A stretch of 64,000 nt of DNA from NCBI GenBank assembly GCA_039192515.1, contig JBCCXA010000012.1:33328-97327 (forward strand). The letters are read 5' to 3'. The notes under the pieces are model-generated. The model made no database searches. It was given only the letters and a program-made list of their open reading frames with translations, and was not told the origin of the DNA. Of the stretch, positions 17,875 to 26,884 are shown piece by piece (the first letter of the stretch is position 1; each line of letters opens with the position of its first letter). This DNA is from Verrucomicrobiota bacterium. GTDB taxonomy: Bacteria > Verrucomicrobiota > Verrucomicrobiia > Methylacidiphilales > JBCCWR01. Made by a program: the position numbers and the translations under genes.

Positions 17875-17878
17875 TTAT
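17860..17878 (-). promoter_or_regulatory. Fur-box-like palindrome at the MerC-like gene start
   Basis: TGATAATCAT (17865-17874) matches the central ten bases of the 19-bp Fur consensus exactly, and 13 of 19 positions match overall. It covers the first ATG of the MerC-like gene and lies just upstream of Met7, so the downstream start would place the box in a normal operator position. A Fur-family gene is present at 27.7 kb. Binding is inferred. Confidence 0.5.
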
Positions 17879-18309
17879 TAATAAAACCAGTGTTTCGTCA
17901 ACACTATACTAGGCCATTTTCACTGAGATTTGATCTAGTGAAGCGACCTTGTATCTGGTTAATTTCAACTAAGCCACTGATATCCCCTGTTTCTTAGGTG
18001 ATGGCGAAATGGGTTTTCTATAGAACAACAAAAAATCTCGATGAAACTGTTTTACTAGTTTTCGAACTCACTTCGCTCTTTCATAGCGACTCTTCTATGC
18101 TCAAGCGGATATAAAATGCAGCTTTTTTTTTAAATATTTAATTTGCATTCTAATCCAAGATCAGTAACTTGAGAGGTGTTCTACATAAAAGGTAGGAATA
18201 AGTTTGTTTAATGGGTGATTGTGTAAATTGTAGCCTTTTGAAGGATATAATTTGAAGTATTTGGGAACTAAAAAACTAAAACTCAAACCATATATATTTG
18301 AAAACTATT
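17879..18309. other. Intergenic region without recognised gene
   Basis: About 430 bases between the divergent MerC-like and PEP-CTERM genes. AT-rich tracts (a run of T near 18122) and short imperfect inverted repeats are visible, but no coding frame, tRNA or clear terminator. The minus strand near 18060-18110 shows faint resemblance (GCTTGAGCATAGAAGAGTCG) to the dispersed repeat core, too weak to call. Confidence 0.5.
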
Positions 18310-19056
18310 ATGAATCAGAGCACTTTACTAAACAAGATATATCTTTTAATAGCCGTATATTTAACTCATGCTTCTTATACCAGTGCAGCAGTGATCCTTG
18401 ATTTCACCAGCCGAGGGCTGAATCTTAGTACCTCAGATGTTACTGTTGATGTCACAAACAATAGCGTGTCTGCTACTGGCACAAAAGACCCTTTCTTATC
18501 AGGCGGATTTTCATCTATCTTAGCATCCGGGACGTTTGATCTTAAGATCTCAGCTTTGAGCTCGGAAGGCGGAATCAATAATTTTAATCCAGTAGATTGG
18601 AGCGGTATTAATGATATCTCTACTTCATTGATTGCCACAAACGCTAGAGGTTGGGGAGTTAAGGATTCTGAACTGGGTGGTGTGTCCAGGATAGATCAAG
18701 GTGAGGCGATCTTTTTCGAATTTGATTTTAGTGGATTAACACTAGGTGCAAATGATCTGGTTGTGTTGAGCGGGCTAAGCGGTGGTGAAAATTATGCGAT
18801 TCATAAACAAATAAGTCCGACTTTGGGTTTAGAAATTGCCTCTGTTACTGAAGAAGGTTCAGTAATTTTGGATGAAGTAGTCCAAGATGGTGATCTTTTT
18901 GCGTTGAGTTCTACAGGTAATCGCAGAAAATTTCTTGAAACATTGACTATAGATATCGTAACGATACCTGAGCCCTCTACATACACACTGATCATTCTGG
19001 GTGTTGGGGCATTAGTTATATTAAGATATCGCTTGGCCTCGCGTGGCCGCAACTAA
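18310..19056 (+). CDS. PEP-CTERM sorting domain protein, secreted
   Basis: About 248 residues. An N-terminal signal peptide (MNQSTLLNKIYLLIAVYLTH, cleavage likely near TSAA) precedes a beta-rich Ser/Thr/Gly-containing mature domain with no recognised fold. The chain ends in a textbook PEP-CTERM tail: IPEPSTYTLIILGVGALVIL followed by the basic cluster RYRLASRGRN. PEP-CTERM proteins are processed by exosortase (EpsH/XrtA) and are usually linked to extracellular polysaccharide or to surface display. No exosortase is in the window. ATG at 18310 is preferred over the in-frame TTG at 18298. Confidence 0.9.
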   Translation: MNQSTLLNKIYLLIAVYLTHASYTSAAVILDFTSRGLNLSTSDVTVDVTNNSVSATGTKDPFLSGGFSSILASGTFDLKISALSSEGGINNFNPVDWSGINDISTSLIATNARGWGVKDSELGGVSRIDQGEAIFFEFDFSGLTLGANDLVVLSGLSGGENYAIHKQISPTLGLEIASVTEEGSVILDEVVQDGDLFALSSTGNRRKFLETLTIDIVTIPEPSTYTLIILGVGALVILRYRLASRGRN

Positions 19057-19638
19057 TCATTCAAGTTATAATCGCCTCTCCTGCTCGTGTCTAAGGAATT
19101 CTTGGGTGTGGACTTATGATTATGTATCACTTTTCAGCATCACTATATGACGGAATCCTATTTATGAAAGAGGATTTGGCACGCTAACTAAGACTAGACG
19201 AGGAATATTGGGAGAGCTTTCATCACTAGTTTTGGCTGTCTCGTTTGCTTGAATGGTTAGCCCTTCCTTCTAGAGAATTTTTGAAGTATACCTAAATATC
19301 GGTGTCATGTCATACCCTGGTTCAACCGGGGGATCCAAGTATTCATAGACTTTTCGCCGAATTGATCTCCTGATATCAAGCATTGATTCAAGTACCATCT
19401 GGCTACACATAGATCTCCAGTGGCTTTCTAGGCAGTAAAAAGAAAGGTGGGATGAGGCACAATTGTCTATTAATTAGAAAACGCTCTAGATGGATATGAA
19501 AGCATCTATTCGTTTAATTTAAGTATTGTAAAAATCAAAGTGTCTTGAATATACAAGAAAATAACCCAAATGTAGACTTTAAGTGACTAAAAAGGTAGTT
19601 AGACTATTGGATCTAACACTTAACATTGATAAATAAAT
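19057..19638. other. Long intergenic region upstream of xylA
   Basis: About 580 bases with no supported gene. It contains one 29-nt palindromic repeat (19309-19337). No xylose operator, regulator gene or tRNA is recognised. All six frames are broken by frequent stops. Confidence 0.5.
19309..19337 (+). repeat. 29-nt palindromic repeat, copy A
   Basis: Framed by GTCAT at the left and GGATCCA at the right, with a stem formed by ATACCCTGG and CCGGGGGAT around the loop TTCAA. A second copy with the same length and frame but a different stem sequence lies at 63721-63749 on the opposite strand. Confidence 0.7.
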
Positions 19639-20946
19639 ATGGAATATTTTAAAGACGTACCTGTAATACCTTACGAAGGATCTGATTCAAAAAATCCCTT
19701 AGCTTTCAAGCATTATAACGCAGATGAGGTCATTGATGGCAAAAGCATGTCCGAGCACCTTCGCTTTGCGGCGCCTTATTGGCATGTGATGCGTAATCCT
19801 TTGGCAGACCCATTTGGCCAAGGAACAGCGTTAATGCCCTGGGATGATCAGTCTGATTCTTTAGAAAATGCACTTACTCGAGTGGATGTTTTCTTCGAAT
19901 TTCTTGAGAAAATTGGAATAGATTATTATTGCTGGCACGACCGCGATATTGCGCCAGAGATGAATGATCTTGGAAAATCTAATGAACTCTTAGACGCAGT
20001 TGTAGCAAAGCTCAAAGAAAAACAAAAAGAGACTGGTAAGAAACTACTTTGGGGAACTGCCTGTTTGTTTGCCCATCCACGCTACGCTCAAGGAGCTGCG
20101 ACTTCTCCAAACTTCGATGTTTATGCATACGCTGCAGCTCAAGTGAAGAAAGCCATTGAAGCAACTAAAGAGTTAAACGGCTTAGGATACACTTTTTGGG
20201 GAGGCCGTGAAGGTTATGGATCTTTGATTAACACCAACATGAAGCGAGAATTAGATCACCTTGGAGCCTTCCTACATATGGCGGTAGATCACGCCAAGAA
20301 GATAGGATTCACAGCACCTTTTTACATAGAGCCTAAGCCTAAAGAACCCAGCACTCACCAATATGATAGTGATTCTGCAGCATGCCTCAATTTCTTACGT
20401 GAGTATGGGCTCATGGATTATTTCAAACTCAATATTGAAACGAACCATGCGGAGCTGGCGGGCCACACTGTAGAGCACGATCTAACTGTTGCTGCTAATG
20501 CTGGGATGCTTGGTAGTATCGATGCGAATAGGGGAGATCAATTAATTGGTTGGGACACGGATCAATTTCCTACCAATATTTACCAAACTACTCAAGTCAT
20601 GTTAATAGTTCTAGAAATGGGTGGTTTTGTCACAGGTGGTCTTAATTTTGACGCGAAAAGACGCAGAGAATCTCATGAACCGGTGGACTTATTCCATGCT
20701 CATATTGGAGGAATGGATGCTTTTGCTCGAGGTCTTAAGATTGCATCAGCTATTCGAGCTGATGGGCGTCTAGGGAAATTTATCAAAGAACGCTATGCGT
20801 CCTTTGATACTGCAGCTGGCACGATGATTGAAGAAGGTAAAAGTAGTTTCGAAGAGCTAGAGAAATATGCCCTACAGAGTGGAGAGCCTACAATAGCCTC
20901 CGGACGCCAGGAAATGCTCGAGAATCTTATAAACGAATTCATTTAA
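19639..20946 (+). CDS. xylA: Xylose isomerase
   Basis: A 435-residue enzyme interconverting D-xylose and D-xylulose in the cytoplasm, full length for the class II family. The catalytic His is in [12 protein letters not shown], the metal-binding Glu in [10 protein letters not shown] and the downstream motif [25 protein letters not shown] carries a further metal-ligand Asp. It stands alone: no xylulokinase, transporter or XylR is adjacent, so it is probably controlled from its own long upstream region. The downstream 114-base gap contains a short GAAGTTGAAGGAGATGCGTA stretch resembling the start of the dispersed repeat. Confidence 0.97.
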   Translation: MEYFKDVPVIPYEGSDSKNPLAFKHYNADEVIDGKSMSEHLRFAAPYWHVMRNPLADPFGQGTALMPWDDQSDSLENALTRVDVFFEFLEKIGIDYYCWHDRDIAPEMNDLGKSNELLDAVVAKLKEKQKETGKKLLWGTACLFAHPRYAQGAATSPNFDVYAYAAAQVKKAIEATKELNGLGYTFWGGREGYGSLINTNMKRELDHLGAFLHMAVDHAKKIGFTAPFYIEPKPKEPSTHQYDSDSAACLNFLREYGLMDYFKLNIETNHAELAGHTVEHDLTVAANAGMLGSIDANRGDQLIGWDTDQFPTNIYQTTQVMLIVLEMGGFVTGGLNFDAKRRRESHEPVDLFHAHIGGMDAFARGLKIASAIRADGRLGKFIKERYASFDTAAGTMIEEGKSSFEELEKYALQSGEPTIASGRQEMLENLINEFI

Positions 20947-21060
20947 TGGGAATTATCGTAGAAGTTGAAGGAGATGCGTAGATCTTTAAGTCCCTACTGC
21001 ATCGTTCGGGCCTTGTCTTTTGTATAAAGATATGAGATGTAGGATCGACTTTTCCTATGC

Positions 21061-22710
21061 TTATTGCTGGCTTTGGCACCAATTTTTCCACATTTCGCTA
21101 TAGACTTTGCTTATTTCTCTGGTAAAAAGCTGGCCATCTATTAGAGGAGAGTTCTGAACTTCTTGGCGTAACTCTTGACGAGTCTTTTGAAGTATTTGTT
21201 TATCCTTAGCTAATTTTAAGGCAATACGAATGTACTCTTGATAGCTATCAGCAATCCACTCAGTTCTCTCAAGATAATTGTAAATACTAACTCCATGGCG
21301 TTCCCCGCCATTTTTCCCCGAGATGGTAATGACGGGAACTCCCATCCAAAGTGCTTCTACACTAGAGAAAAAACCTGTATAGGGAAATGGGTCAAGGGCA
21401 ATATCAACGTGATGATGTAATAGCAAAAAGTTTTCTCGATCACACAGCGGAGCGGGCTGGATACGATCCGGAGATATGCTGTATTTTAGAAATCTTCTAT
21501 GGAGAGCTTCTGTAACATCCTCTCCTTCAGCTACAAGCAAGAGGAGCTTACTATCAGGAAGGGCGTTAAGAATAAGGCTCCAAGTTTTAACTGCGAGCTC
21601 AGAGACTTTGACATAATTATTTAAGCATCCAAAGGTAATATGTCCATTCTCTAGAAAAGGAGCTGCTGCTACTGGTGGGCTATTTTCGGGTGGATTATAC
21701 AGTATGCCTGGGCTATCTAGTCGGATAATTTTTTCCGAGTGATAATCATCAGTAAGCCCTGGTGGATCTAAATAAAAATCTGAAATTCTATAATCCATAG
21801 CACTTAAACCCGTAGTATTAGGAAATCCTGTTTGAGTGACTTGTATAGGGGCAGGCCTCTGGGCAAAAGCCATCAATCGATTACCATTCATATGTCCAAC
21901 CATGTCAACAAGGATATCTATTTTTTCTTGGTGTATTTTCTCTGCTAGTGCATCGTTGGTCAAATCAAAGACATCATACCATTTGTCTACAAGCGATCGT
22001 ATTTCTTCGCTGTGCTGGTCTTTTGAATTATGATTATAGTAGCAAGTAATTTGAAACCTATTACGGTCATAATGTTTAAAGAATGGTTGTATGATGTGAC
22101 CTACAACATGATTTCGGAGGTCTGGTGAGACAAATGCTAGTCTGATTTGTTTTTCGGTATTAAGTGAGTTTAAGTATTTGTCATAAACTACACAATCTTG
22201 TGTATGTAGCTTGTTCCAGTTTTTGTATTCGGCAAAGAGTTTCTCATTTGTATAAGCAGGATCCATGTTCATATAAAAGAGAAGATTACTATGAACTTTA
22301 TGAGATGTGGGGTTAACTTGTATAGCTTCCCTGGAATTCTCAATTGCTTTGTTTAGTTGTCCTAATCGAGCAAGAATAGATGCGGTCTCGAGATATGTTT
22401 CCAAGAATTTTGGTTGTAGCTGCTTTGCTTTTATAAATACAGAAAGAGCTCTTTTGTATTGTCCGAGTCTGCAGTAGGTTTTGCCTAAGTTGTAATAGAG
22501 CTCGAAGTAATTTGGATAAGATGAGATATGCTTTTGATAGTGATTTATAACAGCTTGGTAGTCGTTGCTATTATAGAGCTGCGAGCCTAGCTTGAGGATA
22601 CTTGATATGTTCTTGCCATCTTGGTTTATAGCTTTTTGATAAAACCTAATGGCCTCAAGTGTTTTTCCCTCTTGAGCGAATTGGTCTCCGAGTTTTTCAT
22701 ACTTGGTCAC
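21061..22710 (-). CDS. TPR / GT41 (SPINDLY/OGT-like) glycosyltransferase
   Basis: 549 residues. About four TPR units fill residues 1-150 (KLGDQFAQEGKTLEAIRFYQ, then YYNLGKTYCRLGQYKRALSV and relatives). A GT41 catalytic region follows: RLAFVSPDLRNHVVGHIIQP, QVTQTGFPNTTGLSAMDYRI, ITFGCLNNYVKVS and LDPFPYTGFFSSVEALWMGV. This is the two-part architecture of bacterial homologues of O-GlcNAc transferase; in bacteria such enzymes can modify flagellin, adhesins or HMW-type surface proteins. The donor sugar and target are unknown, and no obvious target protein is adjacent. Confidence 0.9.
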   Translation of the reverse strand: MTKYEKLGDQFAQEGKTLEAIRFYQKAINQDGKNISSILKLGSQLYNSNDYQAVINHYQKHISSYPNYFELYYNLGKTYCRLGQYKRALSVFIKAKQLQPKFLETYLETASILARLGQLNKAIENSREAIQVNPTSHKVHSNLLFYMNMDPAYTNEKLFAEYKNWNKLHTQDCVVYDKYLNSLNTEKQIRLAFVSPDLRNHVVGHIIQPFFKHYDRNRFQITCYYNHNSKDQHSEEIRSLVDKWYDVFDLTNDALAEKIHQEKIDILVDMVGHMNGNRLMAFAQRPAPIQVTQTGFPNTTGLSAMDYRISDFYLDPPGLTDDYHSEKIIRLDSPGILYNPPENSPPVAAAPFLENGHITFGCLNNYVKVSELAVKTWSLILNALPDSKLLLLVAEGEDVTEALHRRFLKYSISPDRIQPAPLCDRENFLLLHHHVDIALDPFPYTGFFSSVEALWMGVPVITISGKNGGERHGVSIYNYLERTEWIADSYQEYIRIALKLAKDKQILQKTRQELRQEVQNSPLIDGQLFTREISKVYSEMWKNWCQSQQ

Positions 22711-22773
22711 CTCGATAACAGAGGAAAGTGATTTTTAGGACCAAGAGTTTTAGTAAATTTCCAAAAAAGGTAA

Positions 22774-23187
22774 CTAGCCATGGTGTGGTTGAGGAGCAGA
22801 CATTTTAACGATCTTCAAAGTAAATCTTAATTTAAGATCATTCTCTAGGCAGATTTCTACCGGATAGTCACCCTCTTTGCGAAATTCCATACCCCCAAAA
22901 ACATTTACATTGGTTGCGTGGTTTTCGGTGTTTTTAAGACGAAAGGGAGCTTCAGCTGAGGCAATTTCATGCTCTTCATCGATATCTAAAATGCGAGTTT
23001 TTTGCAAGAACTCTCCACGACCCGAGCACCATCTAGTAAATACACATAACTTAATGACTCTAATAGGCAATTTGGGGGCAGCAATTATATTGATGACCCC
23101 GACGAGAGTGTTGCCTCCGTTGGCTTCCATTCTTACATCTTCACAGATGAGTGCAGCTTGGAGATCTGGGCTAATGTGTTCTGTCAA
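22774..23187 (-). CDS. Conserved hypothetical protein, DUF6941-like
   Basis: 137 residues, no signal peptide or membrane segment. Pattern: PDLQAALICEDVRMEANGGNTLVGV, then PIRVIKLCVFTRWCSGRGEF, then a beta-rich second half ending in a His-containing tail. The ALICEDV and GxGEF features resemble the DUF6941 family of small beta-sandwich-like proteins of unknown function. It sits 43 bases after the glutaredoxin gene on the same strand, so co-transcription with it is possible. Confidence 0.6.
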   Translation of the reverse strand: MTEHISPDLQAALICEDVRMEANGGNTLVGVINIIAAPKLPIRVIKLCVFTRWCSGRGEFLQKTRILDIDEEHEIASAEAPFRLKNTENHATNVNVFGGMEFRKEGDYPVEICLENDLKLRFTLKIVKMSAPQPHHG

Positions 23188-23230
23188 AATAGTGGGATTC
23201 TCCGAGTATTTGGGAGGTAAAACGATTCCA

Positions 23231-23482
23231 TTAATTCTCCGATTTATCTTTGAGAAATTCTATAAGTTCCTCAACGCCAAAGTCAGCGAGAACTTGCCCA
23301 TCCCAATCCATAGTGGGAGCCTTTGTTTGTCCTGAGAGCTGACGCATTTCGCTAAAAGCCTCTTCGTCGCCAGTTACCACTACTTTGTCGTATTTAATTT
23401 TATTTTCATCAAGATAATTTATGACTTGTTCACACCAGGGGCATCCAGTTTTCACATACAGTGTTGGTATGATATGGCTCAT
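23231..23482 (-). CDS. Glutaredoxin-family protein
   Basis: 83 residues with a thioredoxin fold. The dithiol site is CPWC in LYVKTGCPWCEQVINYL, the cis-proline is in KAPTMDWDG and the C-terminal GVEELIEFLKD matches glutaredoxins. It probably reduces glutathione- or low-molecular-weight-thiol-linked disulfides. ATG at 23482 (MSHIIPTLYV) is chosen for the usual distance to the active site; an in-frame TTG at 23503 would add seven unrelated residues. CPWC replaces the classical CPYC. Confidence 0.88.
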   Translation of the reverse strand: MSHIIPTLYVKTGCPWCEQVINYLDENKIKYDKVVVTGDEEAFSEMRQLSGQTKAPTMDWDGQVLADFGVEELIEFLKDKSEN

Positions 23483-23578
23483 GACTCTATCTATATTCCA
23501 CAAAGATGAAGAATTTTCAAGTATTTGACAACCAAAGCATTACGATTAGTATTTTGGAGTAATTAGAGAGGTAACTCG

Positions 23579-24772
23579 TTGGCGAGAAAAGAGTTTTTAT
23601 TTTCATATCCTGGATATTGGGAGGGACTTGACCCGAAAAAGTGGAGTGATTGGAGGTGGCAGCTTCGCAACAGTGTTAAGTCATTAGAGGATCTGGAAGC
23701 CAGAATTAAACTGACTCCACAGGAACGCGCAGGCGTGAGGCTATCTAGATCAAAATTGGCTATGACAATTACACCCCAATTCTTTAATCTCGTTGATCCT
23801 CATGATCCTAATTGCCCAATTAGGCGCCAGGTAATCCCTCGTATCGAGGAGACTCATGAGCATAGAGAAGAATTAAGTGACCCATGTGGTGAGGACAACC
23901 ATATGCCGGTGCCCGGTTTGGTTCATAGATACCCTGATCGTGTCCTTTTCCTAGTTACTGATCGTTGTGCATCTTACTGTCGTTATTGCACGAGGAGTCG
24001 TGTTGTTAGTGGTGCTGGAGACCAAGATTTAGAGACTGATTTTGAGGAAGCTTATAATTATCTAGAACAACATGATGAAATCAGGGATGTATTGCTTTCT
24101 GGTGGAGACCCTCTTCTTTTCAGTGACACTAAATTAGAAAAAATTCTCCAAAGGCTTCGCGCTATAGAACATATAGAGTTTATTAGAATAGGAAGTAGGA
24201 TTCCCATTTTTCTACCGCAAAGGATTACACCAGAGTTGTGTGCTATGCTAAAGCGTAATGGTCCTATATGGATCAGTATTCATAGCAACCATCCTAAAGA
24301 ACTGACAGCAGAAGTTAAGGAGGGACTGGAGCGTTTGAGCGACTCAGGTGTACCTCTTGGGAATCAAGCGGTTCTACTGCGAGGCGTTAATGATGATGTT
24401 GAAATTCTAAAAGAGCTACTACACAAGCTCTTACTATGCAGAGTGAGACCATATTACTTGTATCAATGTGATTTGATCAAGGGTTCAGCTCATTTGCGAA
24501 CTAGTATTGCAGAGGGTCTTGAAATAATGGATGAATTACGCGGCCATACAACAGGTTATGCGATTCCTCAATATGTCTTGGATGGTCCAGGTGGCGGTGG
24601 GAAGATACCCCTTAACCCTGATTATATTGTAGCAAAAGATGAAGACAGGGTCTTATTGAGAAATTTCAAAGGTGATATCTATGAATACCCCGAGCCTAAA
24701 GGTAAAGTGTTGGGCCATGCAAAATCCTATCTGCCTAACCACAACAGAGCTCTTAAGTGTGATTGTACTTAG
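23579..24772 (+). CDS. kamA: Lysine 2,3-aminomutase (KamA-family radical SAM)
   Basis: A 397-residue radical SAM/PLP enzyme. The [4Fe-4S] site is CASYCRYCTRS; the PLP lysine is in the glycine-rich GPGGGGKIPL; YQCDLIKG and VLDGPGGG retain the two Asp residues that bind the substrate ammonium group in clostridial lysine 2,3-aminomutase. The tail CDC resembles its zinc-binding end. It converts L-lysine to beta-lysine. The longer N-terminus (DWRWQLRN, NCPIRRQVIPR, HRYPDRVL) fits KamA rather than the shorter EF-P modifying EpmB. No AblB acetyltransferase is nearby. It starts at TTG with GAGAGG upstream. The next gene begins 3 bases after its stop. Confidence 0.9.
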   Translation: MARKEFLFSYPGYWEGLDPKKWSDWRWQLRNSVKSLEDLEARIKLTPQERAGVRLSRSKLAMTITPQFFNLVDPHDPNCPIRRQVIPRIEETHEHREELSDPCGEDNHMPVPGLVHRYPDRVLFLVTDRCASYCRYCTRSRVVSGAGDQDLETDFEEAYNYLEQHDEIRDVLLSGGDPLLFSDTKLEKILQRLRAIEHIEFIRIGSRIPIFLPQRITPELCAMLKRNGPIWISIHSNHPKELTAEVKEGLERLSDSGVPLGNQAVLLRGVNDDVEILKELLHKLLLCRVRPYYLYQCDLIKGSAHLRTSIAEGLEIMDELRGHTTGYAIPQYVLDGPGGGGKIPLNPDYIVAKDEDRVLLRNFKGDIYEYPEPKGKVLGHAKSYLPNHNRALKCDCT

Positions 24773-24775
24773 GTA

Positions 24776-25927
24776 GTGCCATCTTTAAAAATCAAGCCTA
24801 ATAGGCATTCACGAGTGCTAAAAGGACATCCTTGGGTATATGCCAGTGAAGTACAAAAGTCTTTGTCCACACAGTATGATGGCCAGGTTGTGGAGTGTCG
24901 AGATGCGAAAGGTCGCTTTTTAGGAAGTGGCATTTACAATAGCAGCTCTCAGATTATTTGGCGTCGCCTGTCCTACCAGAAAGTTAAATTGGATGAGCAA
25001 TTTATCAGGCAACGTATTCAGCAAGCTATCATTTGGCGAGAAGACTTACATGATATTAGAAGACTCATTTGGTCAGAAAGTGATGGCTTGCCGGGAGTAG
25101 TTGCTGATCAATATGGTAAGGTATTAGTGGTTCAAATACTAACTTTAGCCATGGAGAAGAAAAGAGACCTTCTTGTAAAGGTTTTTTCTGAAGAACTTAA
25201 GCTTGATTGTATTCTTTTGCGTAATGATGCGCCTATTCGTAAGCACGAAGGACTAGATTCTTACAGAGAAGTCGCTTACGGTAAGATGCCCACTCCTTTT
25301 TGGCTTAAAATTAATGATATTGACTATTGGTTGGATTTTGAAGAAGGACAAAAAACGGGTTTTTATCTTGATCAACGTGTTCAGCATCAGCGAATAGGTA
25401 AGCTAGCGAAAGGTTGTAATGTCTTGGATGCTTTTTGTAATCAAGGCAGCTTTGCTTTGTCTTGTGCAAACAACGGGGCGAAAAAGGTAACTGCGGTCGA
25501 TATTTCTCAAGTTACATTGGGATTAGCTGAGAAGAATGCCCAACATCAAGGCCTGGACATTACTTTTATTCAAGACAACGTTTTTGATTTTTTTCAAAAG
25601 AAAAAAGATGCTTTTTGGGATCTTATTATTTTAGATCCTCCCTCTTTTACCAAAAATAAAGCGCGTCTTAACGATGCTTTGAGAGGCTATAAAGAGCTAA
25701 ACTTGAGAGCATTGCAGAGCTTGAAAACTAATGGAATCCTAGCTACCTATAGCTGCTCTTTTCATGTCGATATCCAGACATTTCAAGAGGTTGTTTTGAA
25801 AGCATCCGTGGATGCGAAGCGTGAAGTGAAGCTTTTAGAATATGCTCATCAGCCATCAGATCATCCTGTGCTCATAGGGATGCCAGAGAGTGAATATCTC
25901 AAGGGGATGATTTTGCAGGTTAGTTAG
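24776..25927 (+). CDS. rlmI: 23S rRNA (cytosine-C5)-methyltransferase RlmI-like
   Basis: A 383-residue class I SAM methyltransferase of COG1092. The N-terminal PUA domain is seen in RHSRVLKGHPWVYASEV; the central segment GQKTGFYLDQRVQH, the SAM loop LDAFCNQGSFALSC and the catalytic motif LDPPSFTKNKARL follow, and TYSCSFHV holds the second conserved Cys. RlmI methylates C1962 of 23S rRNA in E. coli. It starts at GTG and is likely co-transcribed with kamA (3-base gap). Its stop overlaps the convergent folP stop by four bases. Confidence 0.9.
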   Translation: MPSLKIKPNRHSRVLKGHPWVYASEVQKSLSTQYDGQVVECRDAKGRFLGSGIYNSSSQIIWRRLSYQKVKLDEQFIRQRIQQAIIWREDLHDIRRLIWSESDGLPGVVADQYGKVLVVQILTLAMEKKRDLLVKVFSEELKLDCILLRNDAPIRKHEGLDSYREVAYGKMPTPFWLKINDIDYWLDFEEGQKTGFYLDQRVQHQRIGKLAKGCNVLDAFCNQGSFALSCANNGAKKVTAVDISQVTLGLAEKNAQHQGLDITFIQDNVFDFFQKKKDAFWDLIILDPPSFTKNKARLNDALRGYKELNLRALQSLKTNGILATYSCSFHVDIQTFQEVVLKASVDAKREVKLLEYAHQPSDHPVLIGMPESEYLKGMILQVS

Positions 25928-26784
25928 CCATGGAATGATATAAGCCTAAGTGCATCCCACATTTTGATGAGATGTTTGTATTCAGCAATTTCATGGACTC
26001 TCCAAATTTGTGGGCCCTGTTTATGTTCTAGTAAGTAAGCATGAGCCGCTAGGCTACCAGCTAGCCTGTTTTCAACTGATGTTTGTAAGACTTTACCTAT
26101 AAATGATTTCCTTGATAGTCCCCAAAGCATAGGTCTCTTTAGTTGCCTCCAGCAATCTTGCCGTCGCAGAAGCTCTAGGTTGTGTGAGACCGTTTTTCCA
26201 AAGCCTATTCCAACATCGAATACAAGTCGCTCAGGATCGATAGTAAGGGAGATCAATTCCTTTTGACGTGATGAAAGGAATTCTAATATTTGACTCGGCA
26301 CATTCTGGTAGTGTGGGTCATGCTGCATTTTTTGTGGCTTATCTAAGGCATGCATACAAATGTAACCAGCTTGTGTCGAAGCCAATAGTTCCGTCATGGC
26401 AGGATCCCATCTTGCAGCGCTGATATCATTGATAATAGATGCTCCGGCATCAATGGCAGAGGAGGCAACAGTAGCTTTAGTGGTGTCGATGGAGATTGGA
26501 GTCTTGGGGTGTTTTTGGTGAATTTTTTGTATAATGACTTGAGTGCGTTTAATCTCCTCCTGTGTGCTGACAGGTTTTGCTCCTGGACGTGTGGACTCTC
26601 CTCCTACATCTACGAGGTCTGCTCCTTCGTCAATCATTCGGCTCACGTGGTCTAGTGCTAATTGAGCAGTAGGATAGGAGTTACCATCTGAAAATGAGTC
26701 TGGCGTCATATTTAGAATACCCATGAGGAGCGGCTGAGAGGATTGCGTAAATTTGAAAGAACCGTTAAGATGTCGCCAATTCAT
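25924..26784 (-). CDS. folP: Dihydropteroate synthase
   Basis: 286 residues, full length. It has the pterin-binding signatures MGILNMTPDSFSDGNSY and VDVGGESTRPGAKPV, a TIM-barrel core with ASIINDISAA, DPERLVFDVGIGFGKT and LSRKSFIG. It joins p-aminobenzoate to dihydropterin pyrophosphate in folate synthesis and is the sulfonamide target. No folK or folC is adjacent. Confidence 0.96.
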   Translation of the reverse strand: MNWRHLNGSFKFTQSSQPLLMGILNMTPDSFSDGNSYPTAQLALDHVSRMIDEGADLVDVGGESTRPGAKPVSTQEEIKRTQVIIQKIHQKHPKTPISIDTTKATVASSAIDAGASIINDISAARWDPAMTELLASTQAGYICMHALDKPQKMQHDPHYQNVPSQILEFLSSRQKELISLTIDPERLVFDVGIGFGKTVSHNLELLRRQDCWRQLKRPMLWGLSRKSFIGKVLQTSVENRLAGSLAAHAYLLEHKQGPQIWRVHEIAEYKHLIKMWDALRLISFHG

Positions 26785-26884
26785 TTGGTGTGAAACTTCT
26801 GAGAAATATTTGAGTTTAAGTGTATTATGCTACTAAATAGTAATATTACCATTTAGATAAGCTAATAAAAAGGGGTTCTAAAAT

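Noticed and set aside
18050..18115. Possible degenerate copy of the dispersed repeat on the minus strand
   Set aside because: GCTTGAGC...AGAGTCG is present but spacing differs and flanking blocks do not align.
20947..21060. Possible seventh copy of the dispersed repeat after xylA
   Set aside because: Only GAAGTTGAAGGAGATGCGTA resembles the start of the element; the GAGCCACAAG core is absent.
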